Shown here: positions 1-7,910 of the stretch, piece after piece | How positions within the stretch are numbered: position 1 is the first letter of the stretch | Layout: the number at the start of each line of letters is the position of its first letter | Source of the DNA: Janibacter corallicola NBRC 107790 | GTDB taxonomy: Bacteria > Actinomycetota > Actinomycetes > Actinomycetales > Dermatophilaceae | Assembly: GCF_001570965.1 (NCBI RefSeq) | Contig: NZ_BCSR01000001.1 | Location: 158,294 to 222,293, forward strand | Length of the DNA: 64,000 nt | Reading direction: 5' to 3' | Program-made: the position numbers and the translations under genes | Notes under the pieces: generated by a model | Databases searched by the model: none | Told to the model about the DNA's origin: nothing | What the model saw: only the letters and a program-made list of their open reading frames with translations

Positions 1-764
1 CCGGAGCGGAAGCTGCCGACCGTCACGACACCGAACTCGTTCGGGTCCAGCTCGCGGGAGACGATCGCGTTCAACCGCAGCACGATCGCGCTGCCGAGCA
101 GGATCGGGTCGGTGCCCGCGTGCGGCATCGAGCCGTGGGTGCCCCGCCCGTACAGCGTGACCCGGAGGCTGTCGGCGGCCGAGAGGGCCGGCCCGGGCCT
201 CGAGGCGACGGTGTCGTGGGGGATCCCCATGACGTGCTGCCCCAGCGCGACGTCGGGGGTCGGGATCGCCTGTGCCAGACCGTCGTCGACCATCGACTGC
301 GCGCCGGTGCCCACCTCCTCGGCGGGCTGGAAGAGCGCGATGAAGGTCCCCGACCAGGCATCGGTGTGCTCGGCGAGCAGCTGGGCCGCGGCGAGCAGGC
401 AGGTCACGTGCATGTCGTGACCGCAGGCGTGCATGACCGGCACCTCCTCGCCCGAGGCGTCGGTGCCGGTGGCGGTCGAGGCGTACGGCAGCCCGGTCGC
501 CTCCTGCACCGGGAGGGCGTCCATGTCCGCCCGGGCGAGCACGGTCGGGCCCTCGCCGTTCGCCAGCACCCCGACGAGTCCGGTCGGGCCGATGCCCGTC
601 GTCACCTCGTAGCCCAGCTCGCGCAGCCGGTCGGCCACGATGCCGCTGGTGCGCTCCTCCTGGAAGCTCAGCTCCGGGTGGCGGTGCAGGTCCTCGTAGA
701 GCTCCAGGTGCGGGGGGACGAGAGCGTCCAGCTCCTTGAGCACGGCATCAGCAGTGGTCGCCAT
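1..764 (-). CDS. M20D-family amidohydrolase (hippurate/indoleacetyl-amide type), C-terminus cut by window edge
   Basis: Reads leftward from ATG at 764 and runs off the left edge, leaving about 254 N-terminal residues. The start MATTADAVLKELD is followed by an LHRHPELSFQEERTS segment, the classic M20D opening. An MHACGHDMH motif near residue 115 supplies metal ligands (Cys and His), and a FQPAEEVGTGA segment carries the Glu-Glu pair. The family hydrolyses N-acyl or amide bonds of small substrates (hippurate, N-acetyl amino acids, auxin conjugates) in the cytoplasm; the substrate here cannot be told. No signal peptide is visible. It is transcribed away from the WYL regulator, in the same direction as the VOC and DinB genes. 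Family call is secure; specificity is unknown. Confidence 0.88.
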   Translation of the reverse strand, partial: MATTADAVLKELDALVPPHLELYEDLHRHPELSFQEERTSGIVADRLRELGYEVTTGIGPTGLVGVLANGEGPTVLARADMDALPVQEATGLPYASTATGTDASGEEVPVMHACGHDMHVTCLLAAAQLLAEHTDAWSGTFIALFQPAEEVGTGAQSMVDDGLAQAIPTPDVALGQHVMGIPHDTVASRPGPALSAADSLRVTLYGRGTHGSMPHAGTDPILLGSAIVLRLNAIVSRELDPNEFGVVTVGSFRS

Positions 765-783
765 GCGCCCAGTCTGCACCCGC

Positions 784-1413
784 TCAGGCGTTGGCGATGA
801 GCAGTGTCGGCGTGGCGAGGGCAGGGTCGCGCACCGTGGCCACGACGGTGCCCGACTTGCGCCCGGACCGGATCTCGGTGACCTCGACCCCCTCGCCGAG
901 CAGGCGCTCACGCGTGGCCACGATGTCCTTCGCCTCCCAGGCGAGACCGCCGAACTCCCTCGGCCCGCCGGGATCGAGCGGCACGAGGACCTCGATGACC
1001 GTCGAGCCGGCCCGGAAGAAGAGTCCGCGCACGCCACGGTCGGCGATGGTGCGGTCCAGCCGTAGGTCCATCCCGAGCCGGGCGCCGAAGTCGGCCGCCG
1101 CCCGGTCGGCGTCGTCGGTGCGCACGACGACGTGGTCGAGCCGGACCTCCCCGCCGGCGGTGTTGGTTGCCTGCGCGGCCAGGCGCCAGGTGGTGTCGCC
1201 GATGTCGAAGCCGGCGGAGTCACCCTCGAGCCCGCGCCGCTGGAGCAGCCGCTCGGTGGCGGCCACGTCGTCGACCCCGAGGACGACCGCGTCGAGTCCG
1301 TGGGTGCGTCCCTCGACCACCTCGACCCGCACCCCGCCGGCGCCGAGCCGTCGGTAGGCGGAGCGGGTGGCGTCGACGTCGGGTGTGGTCAGCCTGATGG
1401 CATTGATCCTCAT
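784..1413 (-). CDS. VOC-family (glyoxalase/dioxygenase-fold) protein
   Basis: A 209-aa cytoplasmic protein with two VOC-like halves. The first opens MRINAIRLTTPDVDATRSAYRR, the beta-alpha start of a VOC module. The second begins near residue 92 with LDHVVVRTDDADRAAADFG and carries a typical IEVLVPL Glu-containing strand. VOC proteins bind a metal with His/Glu ligands from paired modules and perform isomerase, lyase or dioxygenase chemistry; several are antibiotic-binding. Nothing here fixes the substrate. The gene ends 19 nt before the start of the amidohydrolase and starts 21 nt after the DinB gene ends, all on the minus strand, so co-transcription is plausible. Confidence 0.8.
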   Translation of the reverse strand: MRINAIRLTTPDVDATRSAYRRLGAGGVRVEVVEGRTHGLDAVVLGVDDVAATERLLQRRGLEGDSAGFDIGDTTWRLAAQATNTAGGEVRLDHVVVRTDDADRAAADFGARLGMDLRLDRTIADRGVRGLFFRAGSTVIEVLVPLDPGGPREFGGLAWEAKDIVATRERLLGEGVEVTEIRSGRKSGTVVATVRDPALATPTLLIANA

Positions 1414-1434
1414 GCCTCCGTGATCGTAGTCCGA

Positions 1435-2016
1435 TCACGCGCTCCACGGCCGGGCGAAGGGATTGGCGTCGCCTCCGGTGTCGGCGAGGACCAGCTCGAT
1501 CGAGGTGGCCCCGTCGATCTGCTCCCGGATGATGTCGGCGTGCCCGGCATGGCGGGCGAGCTCCTCGACGAAGTGGACGTGCACGTAGCGCAGCCGCGCC
1601 TGCCGGCTGTCCATCCGCCCGTACCAGGGCGCCGGGCCGACCGGCATCTCCTCGTCCTCGTCGCTGGAGCGGATCCACTCCACGACCCGTGGGCGCCGCT
1701 GGTCGAGCACGGCGATCGTGCCGGCGAGGGTCTCGTCCTCGCCCAGGGCGAAGGTGTCCATGAAGGCCGTCGTGGCCTCCTCGCTGATCGCCCCGCCCTC
1801 CTCGACGGTGATGCTCGTGCGCTCGGGCGCCTCGGGCGGCCGGATGACGAAGTTGACGTGCTTGAGGATGCCCCCGATCGAGAGGGCCGAGCGGGTCGGG
1901 CTGAGGCGGGCCTGCTCCTCGCTCAGGCCGTGGGCGCTGGCACGCAGCGCCTCGAGCTGGGTGTCGACGTACTCCGCGAGGCCGGTGGCCTCGTCGTGGA
2001 CGGCCGGGTGGTACAT
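1435..2016 (-). CDS. DinB/DUF664-family protein
   Basis: 193 aa, ATG start preceded by an AGGAGAG ribosome-binding site. The N-terminal helix LAEYVDTQLEALRASAHGLSEEQ and the ILKHVNFV segment are typical of the DUF664 branch of the DinB fold, a four-helix bundle that binds metal through three His residues; HVN and later HVHFVEELARHAGHAD supply His candidates. In actinobacteria many such proteins are thiol (mycothiol)-dependent S-transferases or hydrolases, but that activity is inference here. It is divergent from the WYL regulator with about 110 nt between them, so the regulator may control it. Confidence 0.8.
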   Translation of the reverse strand: MYHPAVHDEATGLAEYVDTQLEALRASAHGLSEEQARLSPTRSALSIGGILKHVNFVIRPPEAPERTSITVEEGGAISEEATTAFMDTFALGEDETLAGTIAVLDQRRPRVVEWIRSSDEDEEMPVGPAPWYGRMDSRQARLRYVHVHFVEELARHAGHADIIREQIDGATSIELVLADTGGDANPFARPWSA

Positions 2017-2129
2017 GGTGCTCTCCTCCTGCTTCGGCGGTGGCGACGGGGGCGGGCGCCCCCTTCGTGCTCCCAGACTCCCGGCACATGCGGACAGGAG
2101 CTGTCACCGATGGGGAGCAGACTGCGTGC

Positions 2130-3098
2130 ATGGCCGAGACGACCGAACGACTGCTGCGCCTGCTCGGGCTCTTCGAGACCCGGTCGGTGTGGACCGGGCC
2201 GGAGCTGATCGAGGTGCTCGGCGTGACCACCCGCACGCTGCGCCGTGACGTCGGGCGGCTGCGGGAGCTGGGCTACCCGGTCGAGGCGACGCCCGGCGTG
2301 GGAGGCGGCTACCGGCTGGGGGCGGGCGGCAAGCTGCCACCGCTGCTGCTCGAGGAGGACGAGGTCGTCGCCGTCACCGTGGCGCTGCGGGTCGGGGCAC
2401 AGGGGCTCTCGGCGATCGGTGAGCCGGCCGTGCGCGCCCTGACGAAGCTGGACCAGGTGATGCCCCCGCGGCTGCGCGGTGAGGTGGCGGCGCTCGCCGA
2501 GGCGACCGCGCTGCTGCCGGGCGCGACCGACGACGTCGACACCGGGGTGCTCGTCGTGCTCGCCCACGCGATCCGCGATCGGGTGCGGGCACGCTTCGGC
2601 TACACCGGGCGCACCGGCCGGGTCAGCGATCGGGACGTCGAGCCCTACCGGCTCGTGGCGACCGGTCGACGCTGGTACCTGCTCGCGTGGGACCTGCAGC
2701 GGGAGGACTGGCGCACCTTCCGGCTGGACCGGATGGCCGGCGTGCGTGCCTCGACCTTCCGCTTCAGGCCGCGGGAGGCACCCGATGCGCTCGCCCGGGT
2801 CGCGGCGGCGGTCACCCACACCGGCGACGCGCACCGGGTGACGGTGCGGTACGCGACCGACCTGGCCTCGGTGCGCCGGCGGATCCCCGCGGCCTACGGG
2901 GAGGCGAGGGCGGTGGGCCCGGACCTGACCGAGGTGGTCAGCTCCGCCGATGACCTCGGCATGCTCGCCCGCCACCTCGTGCTGGCCGCCGCCGACCTCG
3001 ACGCGCGGATGACGGTCCTGGACCCGCCCGAGTTCTCCGCCGCGGTCGAGGACTTCACCGCCCGCCTCGTCCGGCGTGCCGCCGGCCCAACCGACTAG
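2130..3098 (+). CDS. HTH/WYL-domain transcriptional regulator
   Basis: A 322-aa DNA-binding regulator. The N-terminus (MAETTERLLRLLGLF through about residue 60) is a DeoR/HTH_11 winged helix with the recognition stretch LGVTTRTLRRDVGRLRELGYPV. The middle carries the WYL domain around residues 140-200 (VEPYRLVATGRRWYLLAWD) and a C-terminal WCX-type extension follows. WYL domains sense small molecules or nucleic acid ends. A longer in-frame reading starts at 2040, but its first 30 residues are not HTH-like, so the ATG at 2130 is chosen. The gene is divergent from the DinB gene, a common arrangement in which such regulators control the neighbour. Its last 4 nt overlap the convergent SDR gene. 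Confidence 0.85.
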   Translation: MAETTERLLRLLGLFETRSVWTGPELIEVLGVTTRTLRRDVGRLRELGYPVEATPGVGGGYRLGAGGKLPPLLLEEDEVVAVTVALRVGAQGLSAIGEPAVRALTKLDQVMPPRLRGEVAALAEATALLPGATDDVDTGVLVVLAHAIRDRVRARFGYTGRTGRVSDRDVEPYRLVATGRRWYLLAWDLQREDWRTFRLDRMAGVRASTFRFRPREAPDALARVAAAVTHTGDAHRVTVRYATDLASVRRRIPAAYGEARAVGPDLTEVVSSADDLGMLARHLVLAAADLDARMTVLDPPEFSAAVEDFTARLVRRAAGPTD

Positions 3099-3856
3099 AA
3101 GAGCAGCCGGCGCACCACCGACAGCGGCAGGTGCTCCATCGCCTTGCCGAGCGGCAGCCACGGCTTCGCCGGCACGTAGGCCTTGGCCTTGCGGGCCTCG
3201 ATGGCCTCGACCATGGAGCGCACGCCGGGGACGGTGTCGACCATGAACTTCGTCTTCTGCTCGACCTTCTCGTTCATCTCCGAGCGGATGTAGCCCGGGT
3301 AGAGGACGCTCACGTCGATGTCGAGCTCCGGCTTGCCCATCATCTCCGAGCGGATGCCCTCGCCGAGACCGGCGACGAAGGCCTTGCTCGCCCCGTAGGT
3401 CGTCATCGACTTCGGCATGCCGCGCAGTGCGGTGATCGAGGCGATGAGCACGAGGTGCCCGGCGGTCTGCTCGCGGAAGATCGCCATCGCCTCCTCCGTC
3501 TGGACCGCCACCCCGAGGACGTTGGTCTCGATCGTCTGCCGGTTGGCGTAGTGGCTCCCCTTGCCGTACGGCGCTCCCTTGCCGAGCCCGGCGTTGACGA
3601 CCACGCGGTCGAGGTGACCGAAGTCCCCCTTCGCGCGGGCGAAGACGGCCGCGACGGCCTCGTCGTCGGTGACGTCGAGGGCATAGGTCTCGACCCGGAC
3701 CCCCGGGTGGGCGGCGGCGATCTCCGCCTTGACCGCGTCCAGCCGGTCGGTGCGCCGCGCGGTCAGGGCCAGGTCGTGGCCGAGGGCCGCGAACTGGCGG
3801 GCCATCTCGGCGCCGAGGCCGGAGCTGGCGCCGGTGATGAGCGTCGTGAAGGGCAT
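3095..3856 (-). CDS. Short-chain dehydrogenase/reductase (SDR)
   Basis: 253 aa, classical SDR. The Rossmann start TLITGASSGLGAEMARQFA gives the TGxxxGxG nucleotide-binding motif at residues 8-15; NAG (VVNAGLGKG) lies near residue 90, and YGASK supplies the catalytic Tyr and Lys near residues 155-160. The Arg-rich strand ending LTARRTDRL suggests NADP(H) preference. The substrate is unknown. The stop is 28 nt downstream of the phosphotransferase start on the same strand, consistent with a two-gene transcript. Related actinobacterial SDRs of this length sit beside acyl-CoA and alcohol metabolism genes, which fits the APH neighbour. Confidence 0.85.
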   Translation of the reverse strand: MPFTTLITGASSGLGAEMARQFAALGHDLALTARRTDRLDAVKAEIAAAHPGVRVETYALDVTDDEAVAAVFARAKGDFGHLDRVVVNAGLGKGAPYGKGSHYANRQTIETNVLGVAVQTEEAMAIFREQTAGHLVLIASITALRGMPKSMTTYGASKAFVAGLGEGIRSEMMGKPELDIDVSVLYPGYIRSEMNEKVEQKTKFMVDTVPGVRSMVEAIEARKAKAYVPAKPWLPLGKAMEHLPLSVVRRLLF

Positions 3857-3884
3857 GTGCGTCTCCTGAGGTGGTCGAAGGGGG

Positions 3885-4949
3885 TCAGCCGCTGATGAGG
3901 TCCCGGCACCGGACGTCGAGGTAGGTGACCATCGGCCCGAAGGCGGCGAAGCGCGGGTTGGTCGTGTGGCCGTGGTGGTAGCGGTGGTAGATCTGCTGGG
4001 CGATGCCGGCGAGGCGGAAGTGCCCGAAGACCTCGTAGAAGGTCCACTCCTCGTCGGTGAGCGTGATGGAGCGGGCCTCGCAGTAGCGCTCGACGATCTC
4101 GCCGCGGGTGAGCATTCCCGGCAGGTTGCTCGGCTGCAGCCGGAGCCGTTGCATCGCCTCGCGGTCCTCCGCCTCGGTCCAGTAGGCCATCGCCCCGCCG
4201 AGGTCCATGAGGGGGTCGCCGACCGTGGCCAGCTCCCAGTCGAGGACGCCGACGACGCGGGTCGGGTCGCCGGGGTCGAGGACGAGGTTGTCCAGCCGGA
4301 AGTCGTTGTGGATCAGCGTGTGCGGGTGGTCTGCGGGGATCCGCTCGACCAACCAGGTCATGGTCTCCTCGAGGTCCGGTACGTCCGGGGTGCGGGCGGC
4401 CCGGAAGCGCTTGATCCACTGGTGCACCTGGCGCTCGGCGAAGCCGTCGCCGCGGTCCAGCCGCGCCAGCTCGGGGACGGCCGTGACGTCGACGTCGTGC
4501 AGCTCGACGAGCACGTCGAAGGCGTTCTCGCAGAGCCGCCGGGCCGCCGCCGGTGCCAGCTCCATGCCGCCCGGCAGGTCCCGGCCGACGATCGTCCCCT
4601 CGATCTTGTCCATGACGTAGAAGTCGGCGCCGAGCACGGAGGTGTCGGTGCACAGGGCGATCATCCGTGGCACGTGGTCGAAGACCGGGGCCAGCGCGGC
4701 CTGCAGGTCGTGCTCGCGCTGCATGTTGTGGGCGCTGCCGCCCAGGGCGCCGTGCGGCGGTCGCCGCAGCACGAGAGAGCGCTTCGGCCAGATCAGCTCG
4801 TAGGTCAGGTTGGAGGCCCCGCCGGAGAACTGGCGCACCTCGGGCTCGCCCGCCAGGTCGGCCGCGACCTCCTCGGGTGCGTGCTCGCGCACCCACGCCG
4901 CGACCGTCGGGACGTCGAAGGCGTCCTCGGACCTGACCTCGTCGCTCAT
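3885..4949 (-). CDS. Phosphotransferase family protein (APH fold, acyl-CoA-dehydrogenase-associated type)
   Basis: 354 aa when started at the ATG at 4949 (MSDEVRSEDAFDVPTVAAWV); a longer reading to 5093 crosses an A+T-rich promoter-like stretch and is rejected. The kinase-like signature is clear: a nucleotide loop region FSGGASNLTYEL, then LIHNDFRLDNLVLD carrying the Brenner HxD catalytic Asp and Asn, and VVGVLDWELATVGDPLMDLG with the metal-binding DxE/D. This subgroup includes bacterial homologues of ACAD10/ACAD11 kinase domains, which phosphorylate hydroxyacyl substrates before dehydration; that role is inference. It precedes the SDR on the same strand. Confidence 0.85.
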   Translation of the reverse strand: MSDEVRSEDAFDVPTVAAWVREHAPEEVAADLAGEPEVRQFSGGASNLTYELIWPKRSLVLRRPPHGALGGSAHNMQREHDLQAALAPVFDHVPRMIALCTDTSVLGADFYVMDKIEGTIVGRDLPGGMELAPAAARRLCENAFDVLVELHDVDVTAVPELARLDRGDGFAERQVHQWIKRFRAARTPDVPDLEETMTWLVERIPADHPHTLIHNDFRLDNLVLDPGDPTRVVGVLDWELATVGDPLMDLGGAMAYWTEAEDREAMQRLRLQPSNLPGMLTRGEIVERYCEARSITLTDEEWTFYEVFGHFRLAGIAQQIYHRYHHGHTTNPRFAAFGPMVTYLDVRCRDLISG

Positions 4950-5021
4950 CGCCAGTACCTCCGTCGTGGTCGCATGGGCCCGACTATCGCACGGCCGCCT
5001 GACCGGCGCAGCAGACCTATT

Positions 5022-5044
5022 TTTAACGCTATAAACCGTGTAAA
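5022..5044. promoter_or_regulatory. A+T-rich inverted repeat in the divergent promoter between APH kinase and PNPOx-like gene
   Basis: In a 155-nt divergent gap, the least G+C-rich stretch nearby contains TTTAACG and, 8 nt on, CGTGTAAA: inverted arms with one extra base. It is well placed to be an operator or core promoter for the leftward kinase gene and/or the rightward gene, whose AAGGAGG ribosome site lies at 5092-5098. No known regulator is assigned. Confidence 0.4.
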
Positions 5045-5104
5045 TTAGGAGCCAGTCCTCCCGGAGTCGAGCGTCCCGGGGGTCGCAGCGCAAGGAGGTC
5101 GGTC

Positions 5105-5575
5105 ATGACAACCACACAGCACCCGTGGCAGCGTGACTCCGCGGTGGTGGACCACCGGGGTCTGCGCGTGCTGGACATGGAGGAGTGTCTCGCGCGTCTG
5201 GGCTCCTGCCCGATCGGTCGGGTCGCCTTCCACGAGGCGGGTGGACTCGCCGTGCTGCCGGTCAACCACGTGCTCGACGGCACGAGCGTGGTCTTCCGTA
5301 CCCGGTGGGACTCGCGGCTGGCATCGACCGTCGACGGCCGACCCGTGGCCTTCGAGGTCGATGACTACGACCCCGCGACCGGGACGGGGTGGAGCGTGCT
5401 CGTGCGGGGGATCGCCGAGTGCATCCGCGACGAGACCACCGGTCGGCGGCTCGAGAAACTGCTGGGGATGCCCTGGCTGGGGGACGTCGAGGAGGCCTTC
5501 TGGGTGCGGATCCGGGCGGAGGAGATCAGTGGGCGCCAGCAGGGTGACCCCCGGGCCGAGCGTGGCTGCTGTTGA
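5105..5575 (+). CDS. Pyridoxamine-5'-phosphate-oxidase-like FMN/F420-binding protein
   Basis: 156 aa with a strong AAGGAGG site 6 nt before the ATG. The split-barrel fold is indicated by CLARLGSCPIGRVAFHEAGGLAVLPVNHVLD, then VVFRTRWDSRL and VAFEVDDYDPATGTGWSVLVRGIAE, a layout typical of actinobacterial PNPOx-like proteins that bind flavin or deazaflavin F420. They are usually small cytoplasmic reductases or cofactor-binding proteins of unknown substrate. Its stop codon overlaps the start of the WhiB gene, so the two are probably translated from one message. The family is secure, the cofactor is not. Confidence 0.82.
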   Translation: MTTTQHPWQRDSAVVDHRGLRVLDMEECLARLGSCPIGRVAFHEAGGLAVLPVNHVLDGTSVVFRTRWDSRLASTVDGRPVAFEVDDYDPATGTGWSVLVRGIAECIRDETTGRRLEKLLGMPWLGDVEEAFWVRIRAEEISGRQQGDPRAERGCC

Positions 5576-5859
5576 ACCCGCTCGTCCGCGGCCGCCGGGA
5601 GCGCCGCCGCGACCTGCCGAGCTGGCGTGAGGATGCCGCCTGCTTCGGGGAGGACCTGGACACCTTCTTCCCCGTCGGGGACGCCGGTCCGGCGCTCTGG
5701 CAGATCGCGCGCGCCACGTCCATCTGCGCCGGCTGCCCGGTGCGCGAGGAGTGCCTCGACTACGCTCTGACCACAGGGCAGGACCACGGCATCTGGGGTG
5801 GGTTGACCGTGCAGGAGCGCCGGGAGGTGCGTCGAGCGCGTCGTGCCCGGGGGGCCTGA
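5572..5859 (+). CDS. WhiB-family iron-sulfur transcriptional regulator
   Basis: 95 aa. The four conserved Cys fall at residues 24, 52, 55 and 61 (C...CAGCPVREEC), the [4Fe-4S] ligand pattern of Wbl proteins, followed by GIWGG at 73-77 and an Arg-rich C-terminal tail (RREVRRARRARGA) for DNA contact. Wbl proteins are actinobacterial regulators that bind the primary sigma factor and respond to redox state or nitric oxide. The start is TTG at 5572, overlapping the upstream stop as TTGA. No ATG or GTG exists between it and the first Cys, so translational coupling to the PNPOx-like gene is likely. The WhiB subfamily cannot be fixed by eye. Confidence 0.93.
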   Translation: MNPLVRGRRERRRDLPSWREDAACFGEDLDTFFPVGDAGPALWQIARATSICAGCPVREECLDYALTTGQDHGIWGGLTVQERREVRRARRARGA

Positions 5860-5894
5860 CGGTTCCAGTCCCTGGGCCCCGGCTGGACTCCCGT

Positions 5895-5938
5895 TAAGGT
5901 ATGGCTAAGGTAACCCAAGTAAGTATTGCCTAACCCTA
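5895..5938 (+). promoter_or_regulatory. Two candidate DtxR/IdeR iron boxes upstream of the siderophore uptake operon
   Basis: TAAGGTATGGCTAAGGTAA (5895-5913) matches about 14 of 19 positions of the actinobacterial iron-box consensus TTAGGTTAGGCTAACCTAA. A weaker one, TAAGTATTGCCTAACCCTA, lies at 5920-5938, only 7 nt before the start codon. The placement fits Fe(II)-dependent repression of the downstream substrate-binding protein and ABC genes. The match counts were made by eye. Confidence 0.65.
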
Positions 5939-5945
5939 GGATTCG

Positions 5946-6887
5946 ATGATGCGCCTCCTTCCCGCCGCCGCACTGATCGCCACCGGTGCGCTGGCCCTCT
6001 CCTCTTGTGCCGGTGACAGCTCTGCGAAGGAGGGAGACGGCGAAGAGACCACGAAGGTCGAGCACGCCCAGGGGACCACCGAGGTGCCGGTCGACCCGGA
6101 GCGGGTCGTCGTCCTCGACTTCGGTGTCCTGGACAGCGTCGATGCCCTCGGCGGCGACGGCGTCGTCGGGGTCCCCAAGACCGGGCTGCCGAAGTCCCTG
6201 CAGGACTATGCCGGCGACGACGTCACGGACCTGGGCAATGTGAAGGAGTTCGACGTCGAGGCCGTCGCCGAGGCGGACCCGGACGTCATCCTCGTGGCCG
6301 CCCGCAGCGCCGCGAAGTACGACGAGCTCAACGAGATCGCGCCGACGGTGGACCTGACCCTCGGTGAGGGGGACTACCTCAAGGAGTTCAAGGAGCAGAC
6401 CAACCAGATCGGGACCGTCCTGGGCAAGGAGCAGCAGGCCAAGGACGCCTACGCCGACGTCGAGGACAAGGTCGAGGAGGTCCGCAAGGACGCGAAGGGG
6501 GCGAAGGACGCGATGATCCTCCTCGTCAGCGGCGGCAAGATCTCCGCCTACGGGCCGGGGACCCGCTCCGGGTCGATCATCCACGACACCGCCGGTGTCG
6601 AGCCGACCGCCTCGGACCTGAAGAAGGACCCGCACGGGCAGGCGGTCTCCTTCGAGTTCGTCGCCGACAAGGAGCCCTCGACCCTCTTCGTCATCGACCG
6701 GGACGCCGCGATCGGCGAGGAGGGCAAGACCGCGAAGCAGGTCCTTGACAACCCGCTCGTCGCGAAGACCCCCGCCTGGAAGCAGGACCGGGTGACCTAC
6801 CTGGACGCGACCGACTGGTACCTCGTCTCCTCGGGGCTGAATGCGCTGCCGCGCATGCTCGATGAGGTGGCATCCGGCATCGAGTGA
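5946..6887 (+). CDS. Iron-siderophore ABC transporter substrate-binding lipoprotein
   Basis: 313 aa. The N-terminus is a lipoprotein signal with lipobox LSSC, giving lipidated Cys21, then an acidic linker. The mature part is a FepB/FhuD-type (Fer2_BP, cluster VIII) binding protein: VPVDPERVVVLDFGVLDSVDALG, then DVEAVAEADPDVILVAAR, the usual first-lobe signature. It captures a ferric siderophore outside the membrane and delivers it to the FecCD permeases encoded next. Start is the first of two tandem ATGs. It follows two iron boxes and is first of a four-gene operon with 9-nt spacing to the next gene. With a hydroxamate siderophore operon at 39-47 kb, a ferrioxamine-type ligand is a reasonable guess. 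Confidence 0.9.
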   Translation: MMRLLPAAALIATGALALSSCAGDSSAKEGDGEETTKVEHAQGTTEVPVDPERVVVLDFGVLDSVDALGGDGVVGVPKTGLPKSLQDYAGDDVTDLGNVKEFDVEAVAEADPDVILVAARSAAKYDELNEIAPTVDLTLGEGDYLKEFKEQTNQIGTVLGKEQQAKDAYADVEDKVEEVRKDAKGAKDAMILLVSGGKISAYGPGTRSGSIIHDTAGVEPTASDLKKDPHGQAVSFEFVADKEPSTLFVIDRDAAIGEEGKTAKQVLDNPLVAKTPAWKQDRVTYLDATDWYLVSSGLNALPRMLDEVASGIE

Positions 6888-6896
6888 GGCCCGTCA

Positions 6897-7910
6897 GTGA
6901 GTGAGGCACGCGTGGCCACGGCGCCCGCCGACCGGAGGAGCCGGTCGGCGGGCCTCGCCGTGTCCGCACTCGGCCTGCTCCTCGTGCTGTTCCTCCTGTC
7001 CACGTTCGTCGGCGTCGCCGACCTGCGCCCCGCCGACCTGCTGCACGAGGCCACCCGGGGGGAGGCCCTCGAGCTGATCGCCACGAGCCGGATCCCCCGC
7101 AGCCTCGCCCTCGTGCTCGCCGGGTCCTCCCTGGCCGTCTCCGGCCTGATCATGCAGCTGCTGACCCGCAATCCCTTCGTCGAGCCCTCGACCGTCGGCA
7201 CGATGGAGTTCGCCGGCCTGGGCCTGCTGCTGTCGGCACTCCTCGTCCCGGGCGCACCGGTCATCGTGCGGATGGGCTTCGGCGCGGTCTGCGCCCTCAT
7301 CGGCACCGCCCTCTTCCTCGCGGTGATCTCCCGGATCGAGGTCAGCGACATCCTCGTCGTGCCGCTCGTGGGCATCATGCTCGCCGGGATCGTCGCCGCC
7401 GTGAGCACCTTCATCGCCTACCGCGCCGAGCTCATCCAGTCGATGACCGCCTGGACGACGGGGGACTTCTCGGTGGTCATCGAGGGCCGTTACGAGATCC
7501 TCTGGGTCACCGCGGTCCTCACCGGGATCGCGTTGCTCGTCGCGGACCGGCTCACCGTCGCCGGGATGGGGGAGGAGATCGCGACCAACCTCGGCCTGGA
7601 CCACCGCCGCGCGCTGGCGCTCGGCATGACGATCGTCTCCATCGTCGCCGCGGCCGTCGTCGTCACCGCGGGGATGCTCCCCTTCGTCGGCCTCGTCGTG
7701 CCCAACCTCATCGCCCTGCTCATCGGGTCCAACGCCCGCCGCGCCATCCCGTGGGTGGCCCTGACCGGGGCCGCCCTCGTGCTGCTCTGCGACATCCTCG
7801 CCCGCACCGTGCGCTACCCCTACGAGCTGCCGATCGGGACCATCCTCGGCGTCGTCGGCGGCATCGCCTTCGTCACCATGCTCCTCGCCGGGACCCGTCG
7901 TGTCGGTTGA
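6897..7910 (+). CDS. FecCD-family siderophore ABC permease, first subunit
   Basis: 337 aa, GTG start. A polytopic protein with about nine hydrophobic helices. The family landmarks are IATSRIPRSLALVLAGSSLA, the conserved R-hP-R entry of FecCD permeases, and ITAGMLPFVGLVVPNLIALL-like sequence near residue 265, the coupling helix region. It forms half of the membrane channel for ferric siderophore import, powered by the ATPase two genes on. It lies 9 nt after the lipoprotein gene and overlaps the second permease by 11 nt. Confidence 0.93.
   Translation: MSEARVATAPADRRSRSAGLAVSALGLLLVLFLLSTFVGVADLRPADLLHEATRGEALELIATSRIPRSLALVLAGSSLAVSGLIMQLLTRNPFVEPSTVGTMEFAGLGLLLSALLVPGAPVIVRMGFGAVCALIGTALFLAVISRIEVSDILVVPLVGIMLAGIVAAVSTFIAYRAELIQSMTAWTTGDFSVVIEGRYEILWVTAVLTGIALLVADRLTVAGMGEEIATNLGLDHRRALALGMTIVSIVAAAVVVTAGMLPFVGLVVPNLIALLIGSNARRAIPWVALTGAALVLLCDILARTVRYPYELPIGTILGVVGGIAFVTMLLAGTRRVG

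Noticed and set aside
4949..5093. Upstream extension of the APH-like kinase to 5093
   Set aside because: The added 48 residues cross the A+T-rich promoter repeat and look non-coding; the MSDEVRSEDAF start fits the family.
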